Source of the DNA: an uncultured Prevotella sp.
GTDB lineage: Bacteria; Bacteroidota; Bacteroidia; Bacteroidales; Bacteroidaceae
DNA length: 40,644 nt
Assembly: GCA_944319945.1 (NCBI GenBank)
Contig: CALUFN010000020.1
Location: 1 to 40,644, forward strand
Direction of reading: 5' to 3'
Shown: positions 15,636 to 24,045 of the stretch, piece by piece
Layout of the letters: every line of letters starts with the position of its first letter
How positions within the stretch are numbered: position 1 is the stretch's first letter
Translations under genes and position numbers: made by a program
Notes under the pieces: generated by a model
Seen by the model: only the letters and a program-made list of their open reading frames with translations
Database searches by the model: none
Told to the model about the DNA's origin: nothing

Positions 15636-17195
15636 TTATTTTTTTATTATTGGTAATGATATTATAAAATTCGTTCCTTTTCCACGTTCACTTTCTACGT
15701 GTATCTCGCCTTTATGCAGGTCTACCATTTTCTTAACATAAGCCAATCCGAGGCCGAAGCCTTTCACGTCATGCACATTTCCCGTATGGACACGATAGAA
15801 TTTCTCAAATATCTTCTTAAGATTTTCCTTCTTTATGCCCATGCCGTTGTCCTTAACGGAGAGATAAAGTTTCTCTTTATCATTCCATGTTTTTACCGTC
15901 AACTCAACCGGCCGCTCCGGATCACGGTATTTCACGGCATTATCAAGCAGGTTGAAAATAACATTCGTAAAGTGCATTTCGTCTACGTATATAGTCGGTT
16001 CGGTGGCGTCCAGGGCAGTCGTAATATGTCCTCCGGTATGCTCCACGCGTAGCGTGAACGTATTTGCGACACTCTCCACAAGCTCGTTCAAGTTGAGTTC
16101 CTTCTTATTAAAGATCGCCTTCTTCCTGTCAAACATCGACATCTGCAACACTTTCTCCACGAGGAAACGCAATCTTTTAGACTCATCGTTGATTACGCCT
16201 CCTAAATGTTTCATCATAACGGGGCTTTTCGTCACAGCCTCGTCGTTAAGCATCTGGGCGGCAAGAGATATGCTGCTTATAGGCGTCTTCAACTCGTGCG
16301 TCATGTTATTGATAAAATCGTTCTTTATTTCCGTATAACGTTTCTGCCGGAAAATAACGACTATGGTAAAAATAAACGTAACAAGCAACACCACGGTAAA
16401 CGCCACGGAAGGTACCATAAACCTGACTCCGCTGAAAATATAACTGCCCATATCAGGGAAATGTATCTTCACGACTCCCATCTTATTAGAGGGATCATTT
16501 CTGAACAGCACTTGTGAGTACGTATAATCTTCGCCTTCTTCGGTATAATCGGGACAACGGTACACCTCCCTACCATCTTGCGTGGATACTGTGAAATGAT
16601 AAGGTATGTCAATGCCGTTGTTCATCAATTCGGTCTTAATGTCCTGATCAAGCATCTTGAAATTGATTCTCTCACGCAGCGGTTTGTCAGAGGCTGTGTA
16701 CAATATGCTGTAAACCACCTCGTCGAGCAGGGCTTTCTGGTAGATGTAACGATTCTTTACAATCTCCCTCATCGATTTCGTTGCCTCCGAAATCGAGTTC
16801 TTATCGCTACGTAGGATCATAGCTTTCGGCATTGACGACGGCTTCATGGCAATCGTTTTCAGTTCAAACGAGGTGTAAGGATATCCGCCTTTTCCCTGTT
16901 CAACGTACTGATGCGAATGGCCTAAAGCCCCGTCGTCACCATTGTTGACGCCAATATCCACCACATCCTTTTTCGAGTTGCGCTCGGATGCATTAACGTC
17001 ACGTTCAAGATACCTCAAAGTCTCATTAAGTTCAAGGTTGCGTGACGCTTGGTAAAGGGCCTTATTGACAGACTCGTCAAACTGCTCCTTCTTCATCTGC
17101 ACCATCGCTTGGATGTATTTTAATTGGAGGAAAAGCAATCCGAGAAATGCCAATCCCATTATTATCGCTATCAACCAAATCGTCGTTTTCTTCAT
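15636..17195 (-). CDS. rprX: Sensor histidine kinase RprX
   Basis: A 519-residue inner-membrane sensor kinase, partner of RprY. One transmembrane helix lies at residues 5-25, followed by a periplasmic domain of about 240 residues and a second helix at about 265-288. The dimerisation/phosphorylation helix carries His300 in NNMTHELKTPISS. The ATPase domain shows the N box (NVIFNLLDNAVKYRD), G1 (VKDNGMGIKKEN), the F box (FEKFYRV) and G2 (KGFGLGLAYVKK). The signal it senses is unknown. A TATATTTG promoter box ends only 5 bp before the ATG, implying an almost leaderless transcript. Confidence 0.9.
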   Translation of the reverse strand: MKKTTIWLIAIIMGLAFLGLLFLQLKYIQAMVQMKKEQFDESVNKALYQASRNLELNETLRYLERDVNASERNSKKDVVDIGVNNGDDGALGHSHQYVEQGKGGYPYTSFELKTIAMKPSSMPKAMILRSDKNSISEATKSMREIVKNRYIYQKALLDEVVYSILYTASDKPLRERINFKMLDQDIKTELMNNGIDIPYHFTVSTQDGREVYRCPDYTEEGEDYTYSQVLFRNDPSNKMGVVKIHFPDMGSYIFSGVRFMVPSVAFTVVLLVTFIFTIVVIFRQKRYTEIKNDFINNMTHELKTPISSISLAAQMLNDEAVTKSPVMMKHLGGVINDESKRLRFLVEKVLQMSMFDRKKAIFNKKELNLNELVESVANTFTLRVEHTGGHITTALDATEPTIYVDEMHFTNVIFNLLDNAVKYRDPERPVELTVKTWNDKEKLYLSVKDNGMGIKKENLKKIFEKFYRVHTGNVHDVKGFGLGLAYVKKMVDLHKGEIHVESERGKGTNFIISLPIIKK

Positions 17196-17200
17196 GTCGG

Positions 17201-17208
17201 CAAATATA
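17201..17208 (-). promoter_or_regulatory. -7 promoter box for rprXY
   Basis: On the minus strand this reads TATATTTG followed by CC. Its last base is only 5 nt before the rprX ATG, so transcription should start at or next to the start codon. No clear -33 element was found. Confidence 0.55.
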
Positions 17209-17385
17209 TCGTAAAAACAAACACGTTGTTTCTCTTTTGTTAATTATTTCAATTCATTTTATCTATATTAACTATAAATATCGGTTATACTTAACAATTA
17301 TCAACTAATAAAATTCATCAAGACATTAAGATGAATGCTTGGCAAATACGGAACGCACGCTAGCCACACTTTATGAAAACAGAAT

Positions 17386-17410
17386 AAGGGCGCGGAATGC
17401 CCGCGCCCTT
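17386..17410 (-). terminator. Terminator after the EF-G2-type gene
   Basis: A GC-rich 10-bp perfect stem (AAGGGCGCGG and complement, 5-nt loop) lies 50 bp beyond the stop codon. On the minus strand it is followed by ATTCTGTTTTC. Confidence 0.8.
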
Positions 17411-17460
17411 TATCAAGACCATACGACCACGGCTTGCACCGTATGCCTACATACGTTTCA

Positions 17461-19623
17461 TCATTCGTCCTTATCGGCCATTTCACCCTCATGCTCCTTA
17501 ATGAGTTCCTGCTGGATTTCGTTAGGAACAAGCTCGTAACTTGCAAACTTCGTAGTGAACGAAGCACGTCCGCCGGTAAGTGAACTTAAGGCTATTGAAT
17601 AGCTGGCAAGTTCCTTCTGCGGTATCTTAGCCTGCAACTTCTGGTATCCGGCCTCGCTGTCCATGCCCATGATAAGGGCGCGGCGGCTCTGCAAGTCGCT
17701 CATCACATCACCCATGAAATCAGCCGGAACGTAAACCTCCAAATCGTAAATAGGCTCAAGAATCTTCGGGCCAGCATTCTTGAACGCATCCGAGAAGGCA
17801 TGGCGGGCTGCCAACATGAATGAAAGTTCGTTACTGTCTACCGGGTGCATCTTGCCGTCATACACCACCACGCGCACGTCGCGTGCGTAGCTTCCGGTAA
17901 GCGGACCCTGCTCCATGCGCTCCATTATACCTTTTAATATGGCAGGCATAAAACGCGTATCAATAGCACCGCCGACAACGGAGTTGATGAACACGAGCTT
18001 GCCTCCCCACTCAAGGTCGACCACTTCCTTGCTCTTGATGTTCATCTTAAACTCCTGGCCGTTAAACTTATAGGTAACAGGATCGGGCATTCCGTCGGCA
18101 TAAGGCTCAACGATGAGGTGCACTTCGCCGAACTGTCCGGCGCCTCCCGACTGCTTCTTGTGGCGGTAGTCGGCACGGGCGGCCTTAGTTATCGTCTCGC
18201 GGTAAGGAATCTTGGCGTCGACAAACTTAACAGGCAGTTTCTCGTTGTTCTCCAAACGCCACTTCAATGTGCGTAGGTGAAATTCGCCTTGACCGTGTAT
18301 TATGGTCTGCTTCAATTCCTTACTCTGCTCTACCACCCACGTCGGGTCTTCCTGGCGCATCTTGGTGAGCGCAGCCATGAGTTTTTCAGTGTCGGCCTCG
18401 TTTACCGCCTTAATTGCGCGTGAATATTTAGAGTTGGGGTATTTTATGAAGTCAAACCTGTTGTCACAATCTTTTCCGTTAAGCGTATTTCCGGTTTTCA
18501 CGTCCTTCAGCTTCACGGTGCAGCCGATATCGCCAGCGTTCAGGCAGTCAACCGGCTGGCGGTTGGCTCCTGCGCAAACGTAAATGTTAGCCATGCGCTC
18601 CTTAGAGCCACGGTCGGCGTTGTTCAAGTCGTCGCCCGGCTTAACGCTTCCGCTCATCACCTTAAAGTAAGACACCTCGCCGATATGCGGCTCTACGCCC
18701 GTTTTGAAGAAATAAAGCGACTCTGGACCCGACGCGTCGGCAGGCACCTCTTCGCCGCGAGTGTTATGCACCTTTGGCATTTCGCTCACGAACGGCACCA
18801 CGTTGCCTAAGAACTCCATCAACCTGCGCACGCCCATGCTCCTGCCGGCGCACACGCAGAATACGGGGAATATGGAGCGTGTGACAAGCCCCTTACGTAT
18901 GCCTTCACGCATTTCGTCTTCCGTGAGGGTCTCCTCTTCAAAGAATTTCTCCATCAATGTCTCGTCGTTCTCGGCCGCAGCCTCAACGAGAGCCTTATGC
19001 AGCTCCATGGCCTTGTCCATTTCCTCGGCGGGAATGTCCTCTATGATGGGAGCGCCGCCTTCGGGTTTCCATGAATACTTCTTCATCAGGAGCACGTCGA
19101 TGAGGGCGTTGAAGCCATCACCTGTCTCTATCGGGTATTGTATCTCGACGCATTTCGGACCGTAGATGTCCTTCATGCTGTGTATTATCGCATCAAAGTC
19201 ACACTTTTCGCTGTCGAGCTGGTTGATAAGGAATATCACCGGCTTCTTCAGCTTCTCAGTATAACGGAAGTTGTTTTGAGTCCCCACTTCGGGACCGTAT
19301 TGGCCGTTGATCAGGATCAAAGCCTGATCAGTAACGTTCAGTGCCGTTATGGCTCCTCCGACGAAGTCGTCAGAACCGGGACAATCGATGATATTAAGTT
19401 TCTTGTTGTTCCACTCTACATTAAAAACGGTTGAGAATACCGAGTAGCCGTATTCCTGCTCAACCGGGAAATAATCACTTACGGTGTTTTTAGCCTCGAC
19501 GCTTCCGCGACGTTTGATCACACCACTTTCATACAACATTGCTTCGGCAAGAGTAGTCTTGCCCGAACCCGCACTGCCAAGCAGGGCGATGTTTTTAATC
19601 TCATTAGTTTGGTAAACTCTCAT
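17461..19623 (-). CDS. fusA2: EF-G2-type elongation factor G paralogue
   Basis: A 720-residue protein with all five EF-G domains. The P-loop is GSAGSGKTT (residues 16-24) and the G4-like motif is NQLD. Two features set it apart from canonical EF-G. The switch II motif DTPGH is here DCPGS (residues 80-84), so the catalytic histidine is serine. The switch I region ERGITIT reads EYGYSVF. Domain IV and V motifs (YRHKKQSGGAGQFGEV, SYARDVRVVVYDG, LIMGMDSE) remain EF-G-like. This matches the Bacteroides EF-G2 class, reported to support translocation with little or no GTP hydrolysis and to matter under carbon limitation. Assignment to that class is inference from the substitutions and length. Divergent from hemW, closed by its own terminator. 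Confidence 0.88.
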   Translation of the reverse strand: MRVYQTNEIKNIALLGSAGSGKTTLAEAMLYESGVIKRRGSVEAKNTVSDYFPVEQEYGYSVFSTVFNVEWNNKKLNIIDCPGSDDFVGGAITALNVTDQALILINGQYGPEVGTQNNFRYTEKLKKPVIFLINQLDSEKCDFDAIIHSMKDIYGPKCVEIQYPIETGDGFNALIDVLLMKKYSWKPEGGAPIIEDIPAEEMDKAMELHKALVEAAAENDETLMEKFFEEETLTEDEMREGIRKGLVTRSIFPVFCVCAGRSMGVRRLMEFLGNVVPFVSEMPKVHNTRGEEVPADASGPESLYFFKTGVEPHIGEVSYFKVMSGSVKPGDDLNNADRGSKERMANIYVCAGANRQPVDCLNAGDIGCTVKLKDVKTGNTLNGKDCDNRFDFIKYPNSKYSRAIKAVNEADTEKLMAALTKMRQEDPTWVVEQSKELKQTIIHGQGEFHLRTLKWRLENNEKLPVKFVDAKIPYRETITKAARADYRHKKQSGGAGQFGEVHLIVEPYADGMPDPVTYKFNGQEFKMNIKSKEVVDLEWGGKLVFINSVVGGAIDTRFMPAILKGIMERMEQGPLTGSYARDVRVVVYDGKMHPVDSNELSFMLAARHAFSDAFKNAGPKILEPIYDLEVYVPADFMGDVMSDLQSRRALIMGMDSEAGYQKLQAKIPQKELASYSIALSSLTGGRASFTTKFASYELVPNEIQQELIKEHEGEMADKDE

Positions 19624-19732
19624 GTTATTATAGATTTAAGTTTATTACAAATATTGGGCTCTAAGTTACACATTTTTACGCTTACAAACAAAATAAACGG
19701 CCTAAAAGAGACTAAAAATTAAAACATATTAG

Positions 19733-19740
19733 TACTTTTG
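19733..19740 (+). promoter_or_regulatory. -7 promoter box for hemW
   Basis: TACTTTTG followed by CAT matches TAnnTTTGC. The hemW ATG is 45 nt further on, giving a leader of about 40 nt. No clear -33 element was seen. Confidence 0.6.
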
Positions 19741-19784
19741 CATTAAAATAAAGAAAACGGGGCTTATTTTTCACCACATTCACC

Positions 19785-20909
19785 ATGGCCGGAATATACA
19801 TACACATACCTTTCTGTAAGAGCCGCTGCATTTATTGCGGATTCTATTCAACCACGATGCTTTCCTTGCGGCATAAGTACGTAAAGGCCGTTTGCCGGGA
19901 AATGGAACTAAGGCACGGTTACGTCGACGAAGCCGTAGAGACCGTCTACCTCGGCGGAGGCACGCCGTCGCTGCTCGGCGCAAGCGAGCTTGACATGCTG
20001 TTCCAATATATATATAAGGTGTTCAAGGTGTCAGACGACGCGGAGATAACAATGGAATGCAATCCCGACGACATTAATGAGAACTTTACCGACATGCTTG
20101 CACGAACCCCTGTAAACAGAGTAAGCCTCGGGGTGCAAACATTCTCAGACGCACGCCTGAAACTGCTGCGCCGCCGACACGATACCGCCGAAGTGACAAA
20201 AGCCGTAGACCAGCTGCGCCGATGCGGCATAGGCAACATCAGCATAGACCTTATGTTCGGTTTTCCAGGCGAGACCTCAGACGACTGGACTGCCGACATT
20301 AACAAGGCTCTCGAGCTAAACGTGGAACACATCTCTGCCTACAGCCTGATGTATGAGGAAGGTACAAAGCTGTTTGACATGCTGGAACGTGAACAGATAC
20401 ATGAAATAGACGACGAGCTAAGCCTCAAGATGTACGACGAGCTGACCGCCCGCCTTACGCTCAACGGCTACGAGCACTACGAGATCAGCAATTTCGCACG
20501 GCGCGGATACCGCTCGCGCCACAACGGCAACTATTGGCGGCAAGTGCCTTACATAGGGCTCGGGGCGGCAGCGCACTCGTTTGACCTAAAGTCAAGGCAA
20601 TGGAACGTGGCCGACGTAGCGTCGTATATCGAAGGCATCGACATGGGAGAAGTAAGGGCAGAACGCGAGACGCTTACGCCCGAAACCACGTTCAACGACA
20701 TTATCACCACGGCCATGCGCACGCGCGAAGGCGTAGACATGGAATACATCGAGCGGCATCTCGGCAAGCGATACAAAGACTTCTTAACCGCCAACTCGGC
20801 AAGATACATATCTGAAGGACTAATTGAGACCGACGGCTCGCACGTAAGGCTTACGCATAAGGGCATATACATCAGCGACATGATAATGAGCGAGCTGATG
20901 ATAGTATGA
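19785..20909 (+). CDS. hemW: HemW-type radical SAM heme chaperone
   Basis: A 374-residue protein of the HemW family (formerly annotated as oxygen-independent coproporphyrinogen oxidase-like), which binds heme and is thought to deliver it to membrane targets. The N-terminus YIHIPFCKSRCIYC gives the [4Fe-4S] cysteines Cys11, Cys15 and Cys18. The SAM-binding GGGTPSLL and the segment VNRVSLGVQTFSDARLKLLRRRHD are typical. It has no N-terminal extension of the kind seen in HemN. The gene is transcribed alone, divergently from the EF-G2-type gene, and is followed by a 22-bp repeat array whose first units form a hairpin. Confidence 0.92.
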   Translation: MAGIYIHIPFCKSRCIYCGFYSTTMLSLRHKYVKAVCREMELRHGYVDEAVETVYLGGGTPSLLGASELDMLFQYIYKVFKVSDDAEITMECNPDDINENFTDMLARTPVNRVSLGVQTFSDARLKLLRRRHDTAEVTKAVDQLRRCGIGNISIDLMFGFPGETSDDWTADINKALELNVEHISAYSLMYEEGTKLFDMLEREQIHEIDDELSLKMYDELTARLTLNGYEHYEISNFARRGYRSRHNGNYWRQVPYIGLGAAAHSFDLKSRQWNVADVASYIEGIDMGEVRAERETLTPETTFNDIITTAMRTREGVDMEYIERHLGKRYKDFLTANSARYISEGLIETDGSHVRLTHKGIYISDMIMSELMIV

Positions 20910-20942
20910 CGCCGTCCGCCGACCATAAAATCCGAAGCCTCA

Positions 20943-20981
20943 CGAAAGGTAACCTTTGGCACCATCAAAGGTTACCTTTCG
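20943..20981 (+). terminator. Hairpin after hemW formed by two repeat units
   Basis: Perfect 15-nt arms (20943-20957 and 20967-20981) enclose a 9-nt loop, 34 bp after the hemW stop codon. No T-run follows, so activity as an intrinsic terminator is uncertain. It is made of units 1 and 2 of array 3. Confidence 0.55.
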
Positions 20982-21031
20982 CCGTCTAAAAGGCTATCTT
21001 TAACACGCCCAAATGCGGCCTTTCGCAAGGG
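20944..21031. repeat. 22-bp-period dyad repeat, array 3 (4 units)
   Basis: Units start at 20944, 20966, 20988 and 21010. The first two carry perfect AAAGG-nnn-CCTTT dyads; the third and fourth are diverged but keep the 22-bp register and the CTTT half. It lies directly downstream of hemW. Confidence 0.8.
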
Positions 21032-21358
21032 TGCTGATAAAAGATTGATTTCCAAACACTTACCAATATAGCAAAAATCACGGTCGCTGCAGAATGGTGC
21101 AAAAGCCGCGCGCGGCCGCCAAACGCCGGCAAGACGCGTGCGGCCGACGTGCCGTTACATTATGAAAACATTTCAAAGAATATCGTTTCATTCTTTTGCA
21201 AATCTTAGTTTATTCTACCTATTTTTCGTAAATTTGCAGCTGTTTAAAATACAAAAACACCGTAGGGCCGACAAGACAGGCCGGCGGCAAGGCAGCGGGC
21301 ACAGCCCGCAAAAGCCTCCGCGGCAAGGTCAAAAAAGCCCCGGACTAAATTAACGACC
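21032..21358 (+). other. Non-coding leader region with GC-rich islands
   Basis: No gene is supported. A GC-rich island at about 21100-21155 contains the 12-bp palindrome GCCGCGCGCGGC (21105-21116). An AT-rich promoter segment follows, and then a second GC-rich stretch (21260-21340) holding a small hairpin, GCGGGC-aca-GCCCGC (21295-21309), just before the aminotransferase gene. A 71-codon frame crosses the region but spans the promoter and has no protein-like features. Confidence 0.4.
21229..21240 (+). promoter_or_regulatory. -7 promoter box for the aminotransferase-permease operon
   Basis: TAAATTTGCAGC fully matches TAnnTTTGCnnC. It predicts a leader of about 115-120 nt, long for this window and GC-rich. 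The -33 region is weak. Confidence 0.65.
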
Positions 21359-22564
21359 ATGCCCCAAATATCAGTACGCGGACTTGAAATGCCCGAGTCA
21401 CCTATCAGGAAGCTCGCCCCTCTAGCGGCGGCGGCAAAGCAACGCGGAATAAAAGTGTATCACCTCAACATAGGACAGCCCGACCTGCCCACACCGCAAG
21501 TGGCACTCGACGCAATACGCGGCATAGACCGCACCGTGCTCGAGTATTCGCCCTCGCAAGGATACCTTAGCTACCGCAAGAAGCTGGTAGACTATTATAA
21601 GAAATACGACATAAACGTTGACGCCGACGACATAATTATAACCTGCGGCGGCAGCGAGGCGGTGCTGTTCGCATTCATGTCATGCCTCAACCCGGGAGAC
21701 GAGATCATAGTGCCCGAGCCGGCCTACGCCAACTACATGGCGTTCGCCATTTCGGCCGGTGCAAAGATACGCACCATAGCCACGACGATAGAAGAAGGAT
21801 TCTCGCTGCCGAAAGTGGAAAAGTTTGAAGAGCTTATCAACGACCGCACACGGGCCATACTGATATGCAACCCCAACAACCCCACGGGATATCTCTACAC
21901 CCGGAGGGAGATGCACCAAATACGCGACTTGGTGAAGAAATACGACCTTTACCTGTTTTCTGACGAGGTTTACCGCGAATACATCTATACCGGCTCGCCC
22001 TACATCAGCGCATGCCACCTCGAGGGAATAGAGCAAAACGTAGTGTTGATCGACTCCGTGAGCAAGCGTTACAGCGAATGCGGCATACGCATCGGCGCGC
22101 TGATAACCAAGAACGCGGAGGTGCGCCGGGCCGTGATGAAATTCTGCCAGGCAAGGCTTTCGCCTCCGCTCATCGGACAGATAGCCGCCGAAGCCTCGCT
22201 CGACGCTCCCGAAGAGTACTACCGCAACGTCTATGACGAATACGTGGAAAGGCGCAAATGCCTCATAGACGGGCTCAACCGCATACCCGGAGTCTATTCG
22301 CCCATACCGATGGGAGCGTTTTACACCGTAGCAAAACTTCCCGTGGACGACAGCGAGAAGTTCTGCCGCTGGTGCCTGGAAGAGTTCGCCTACGAGGGCG
22401 AAACAGTAATGATGGCTCCAGCCTCGGGATTTTACACTACGCCCGGAGCCGGGCGCAACCAGGTCAGGATAGCCTACGTGCTGAACAAGGAAGACCTCTC
22501 GCGCGCACTCGTAGTGCTGCGCAAGGCACTTGAGGCGTACCCGGGAAGGGAGGACGACGAATGA
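21359..22564 (+). CDS. Class I/II PLP-dependent aminotransferase
   Basis: A 401-residue fold-type I aminotransferase of the aspartate-aminotransferase superfamily. Visible motifs are HLNIGQPDLPTP (residues 36-47), the cofactor-ring region CGGSEAVLFAF, CNPNNPTGYLY, the PLP-phosphate segment SDEVYREYIY and the Schiff-base lysine Lys236 in DSVSKRYSECGIRIGA. The GAGRNQVRIAYV segment supplies the carboxylate-binding arginine. Which amino acid it uses cannot be decided; aspartate or aromatic substrates are possible. Its stop codon overlaps the permease start by ATGA, so the two are translationally coupled although no shared function is obvious. Confidence 0.9.
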   Translation: MPQISVRGLEMPESPIRKLAPLAAAAKQRGIKVYHLNIGQPDLPTPQVALDAIRGIDRTVLEYSPSQGYLSYRKKLVDYYKKYDINVDADDIIITCGGSEAVLFAFMSCLNPGDEIIVPEPAYANYMAFAISAGAKIRTIATTIEEGFSLPKVEKFEELINDRTRAILICNPNNPTGYLYTRREMHQIRDLVKKYDLYLFSDEVYREYIYTGSPYISACHLEGIEQNVVLIDSVSKRYSECGIRIGALITKNAEVRRAVMKFCQARLSPPLIGQIAAEASLDAPEEYYRNVYDEYVERRKCLIDGLNRIPGVYSPIPMGAFYTVAKLPVDDSEKFCRWCLEEFAYEGETVMMAPASGFYTTPGAGRNQVRIAYVLNKEDLSRALVVLRKALEAYPGREDDE

Positions 22565-23808
22565 ACCTGCCACTGTTCATAGCCGGCAAGATATACAAGG
22601 CCGGCGAAAGCGGAAAGAAGGTAAGCCGCCCCGCCATACGCATAGCTACAGCCGGAGTGGCCATAGGCCTCGCGGTGATGCTCGTGTCGGTAAGCATCGT
22701 GATGGGATTCAAGCACACCATACGCGACAAGGTGGTAGGCTTCGGTAGCCATATCACCGTGGCCAACGTCACCGCATTACACGGAAGGGAAGTGCGCCCC
22801 GTATGCATGGGCGACAGCATGATGCGCGCGCTGAAGGCCATACCCGGCGTAAGCCACGTGCAAAGATACGCCATGACGCAAGGCATACTCAAGACCGACG
22901 ACGACTTTATGGGCGTAGCGTTCAAAGGAGTGGGCGAAGAGTATGACACAACGTTCATACACGACAACATGGTAAGCGGTTCGATACCGAAGTTCAGCAG
23001 CTCAAAATCGGGCAACAAGATACTTATCTCAAAGATTATGGCCGACCGCCTGAGGCTTGACACGGGCGACAAGGTGTTCGCGTATTTCATCGACGACGGC
23101 GGCGTGCGCACACGCAGGTTCACGATAAGCGGCGTCTACCGAACCAACCTGACACGCTTCGACGAGACACTCTGTTTCACCGACCTTTACACCACACTGC
23201 GTCTGAACGGCTGGGAGCCCGACCAGGCAGGCGGGGCGGAAGTTACGGTGACCGACTTCAACCGCCTTGAAGAGACGGCCGAGCAGTTCGTCACGAAAGT
23301 AAACCGCACCGTAGACAAATACGGCGAGACCTACTCTACCGAGACCGTGCAGGAATCTAATCCGCAGATATTCACATGGCTCGACCTGCTCGACCTGAAC
23401 GTGTGGATAATACTTGCGCTGATGCTTTGCGTGGCAGGCTTCACCATGATTTCAGGATTACTCATAATAATCCTTGAACGCACGTCGATGATCGGCCTGC
23501 TGAAGGCCCTCGGAGCGCGCAACGGCCTGATACGAAAAACATTCCTTTGGTTTGCCGTGTTCATCATAGGTCGCGGCATGGCCGTTGGCAACATCATAGG
23601 CATAGGCTTGACGGCGTTGCAGGCACTGACGGGGATCGTTAAGCTCGACCCGGCCACTTACTACGTAGAGACCGTACCCGTGGAGTTCAACCTGCCCGTA
23701 ATAATACTAATCAACGCAGCCACGCTGATAGTAAGCGTGTTCGTGCTCATCGCCCCGAGCTATCTCGTGTCACGGGTGCATCCGGCAAGGTCGATGAGAT
23801 ACGAATGA
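22561..23808 (+). CDS. FtsX-like permease, LolC/LolE type
   Basis: A 415-residue inner-membrane protein resembling the LolC/E subunits that extract lipoproteins from the inner membrane with the ATPase LolD. One transmembrane helix lies near residues 28-50 (ATAGVAIGLAVMLVSVSIVMGF). It is followed by a periplasmic domain of about 220 residues and three C-terminal helices (about 282-308, 325-350 and 380-402) in the FtsX layout. The end HPARSMRYE is typical of the family. No lolD lies next to it. GGGAGG sits 7 bp before the start codon, which overlaps the aminotransferase stop. Confidence 0.87.
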   Translation: MNLPLFIAGKIYKAGESGKKVSRPAIRIATAGVAIGLAVMLVSVSIVMGFKHTIRDKVVGFGSHITVANVTALHGREVRPVCMGDSMMRALKAIPGVSHVQRYAMTQGILKTDDDFMGVAFKGVGEEYDTTFIHDNMVSGSIPKFSSSKSGNKILISKIMADRLRLDTGDKVFAYFIDDGGVRTRRFTISGVYRTNLTRFDETLCFTDLYTTLRLNGWEPDQAGGAEVTVTDFNRLEETAEQFVTKVNRTVDKYGETYSTETVQESNPQIFTWLDLLDLNVWIILALMLCVAGFTMISGLLIIILERTSMIGLLKALGARNGLIRKTFLWFAVFIIGRGMAVGNIIGIGLTALQALTGIVKLDPATYYVETVPVEFNLPVIILINAATLIVSVFVLIAPSYLVSRVHPARSMRYE

Positions 23809-23835
23809 GCAAGCGCAGGCTCGGCCTGCCCGTAC

Positions 23836-23914
23836 ATATCAAGGTAAATGACGCTCAACGCCTAAGACTCCGACCTGCATTAAAGCGTTGCGCCTCATTT
23901 ACCTTGATATTTTA
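23836..23914 (+). terminator. Terminator after the permease gene
   Basis: Two 26-nt arms (23836-23861 and 23885-23910) pair with only two mismatches around a 23-nt loop, followed by TTTTATG. It starts 28 bp after the stop codon. Confidence 0.85.
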
Positions 23915-23958
23915 TGTAATATTATGACACTTTTTTCGTCTGTTACAACAATATTTTC

Positions 23959-23966
23959 TATCTTTG
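23959..23966 (+). promoter_or_regulatory. -7 promoter box for the lplA-gcv-lpd operon
   Basis: TATCTTTG matches TAnnTTTG. The leader would be about 75 nt. I see no glycine-riboswitch-like structure in it; it is too short for a tandem aptamer. Confidence 0.6.
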
Positions 23967-24045
23967 TCCGTGAAAACACGTAGTAATCACGCTATTGTTG
24001 CTAACCATTTGACACATAATACAAACAAAGTTCAAGAAATACGGA

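Noticed and set aside
21138-21353. 71-codon plus-strand open frame before the aminotransferase
   Set aside because: It crosses the best promoter box of the region and ends in a low-complexity basic tail; better explained as leader DNA.
21680-22573. 297-codon minus-strand open frame
   Set aside because: It lies wholly opposite the well-supported aminotransferase gene and its translation has no protein-family features; an artefact of GC-rich codon use.
23967-24045. Glycine riboswitch upstream of the gcv operon
   Set aside because: The leader is only about 75 nt, and I see no conserved aptamer-like pairing; the first gene is lplA rather than gcvT.
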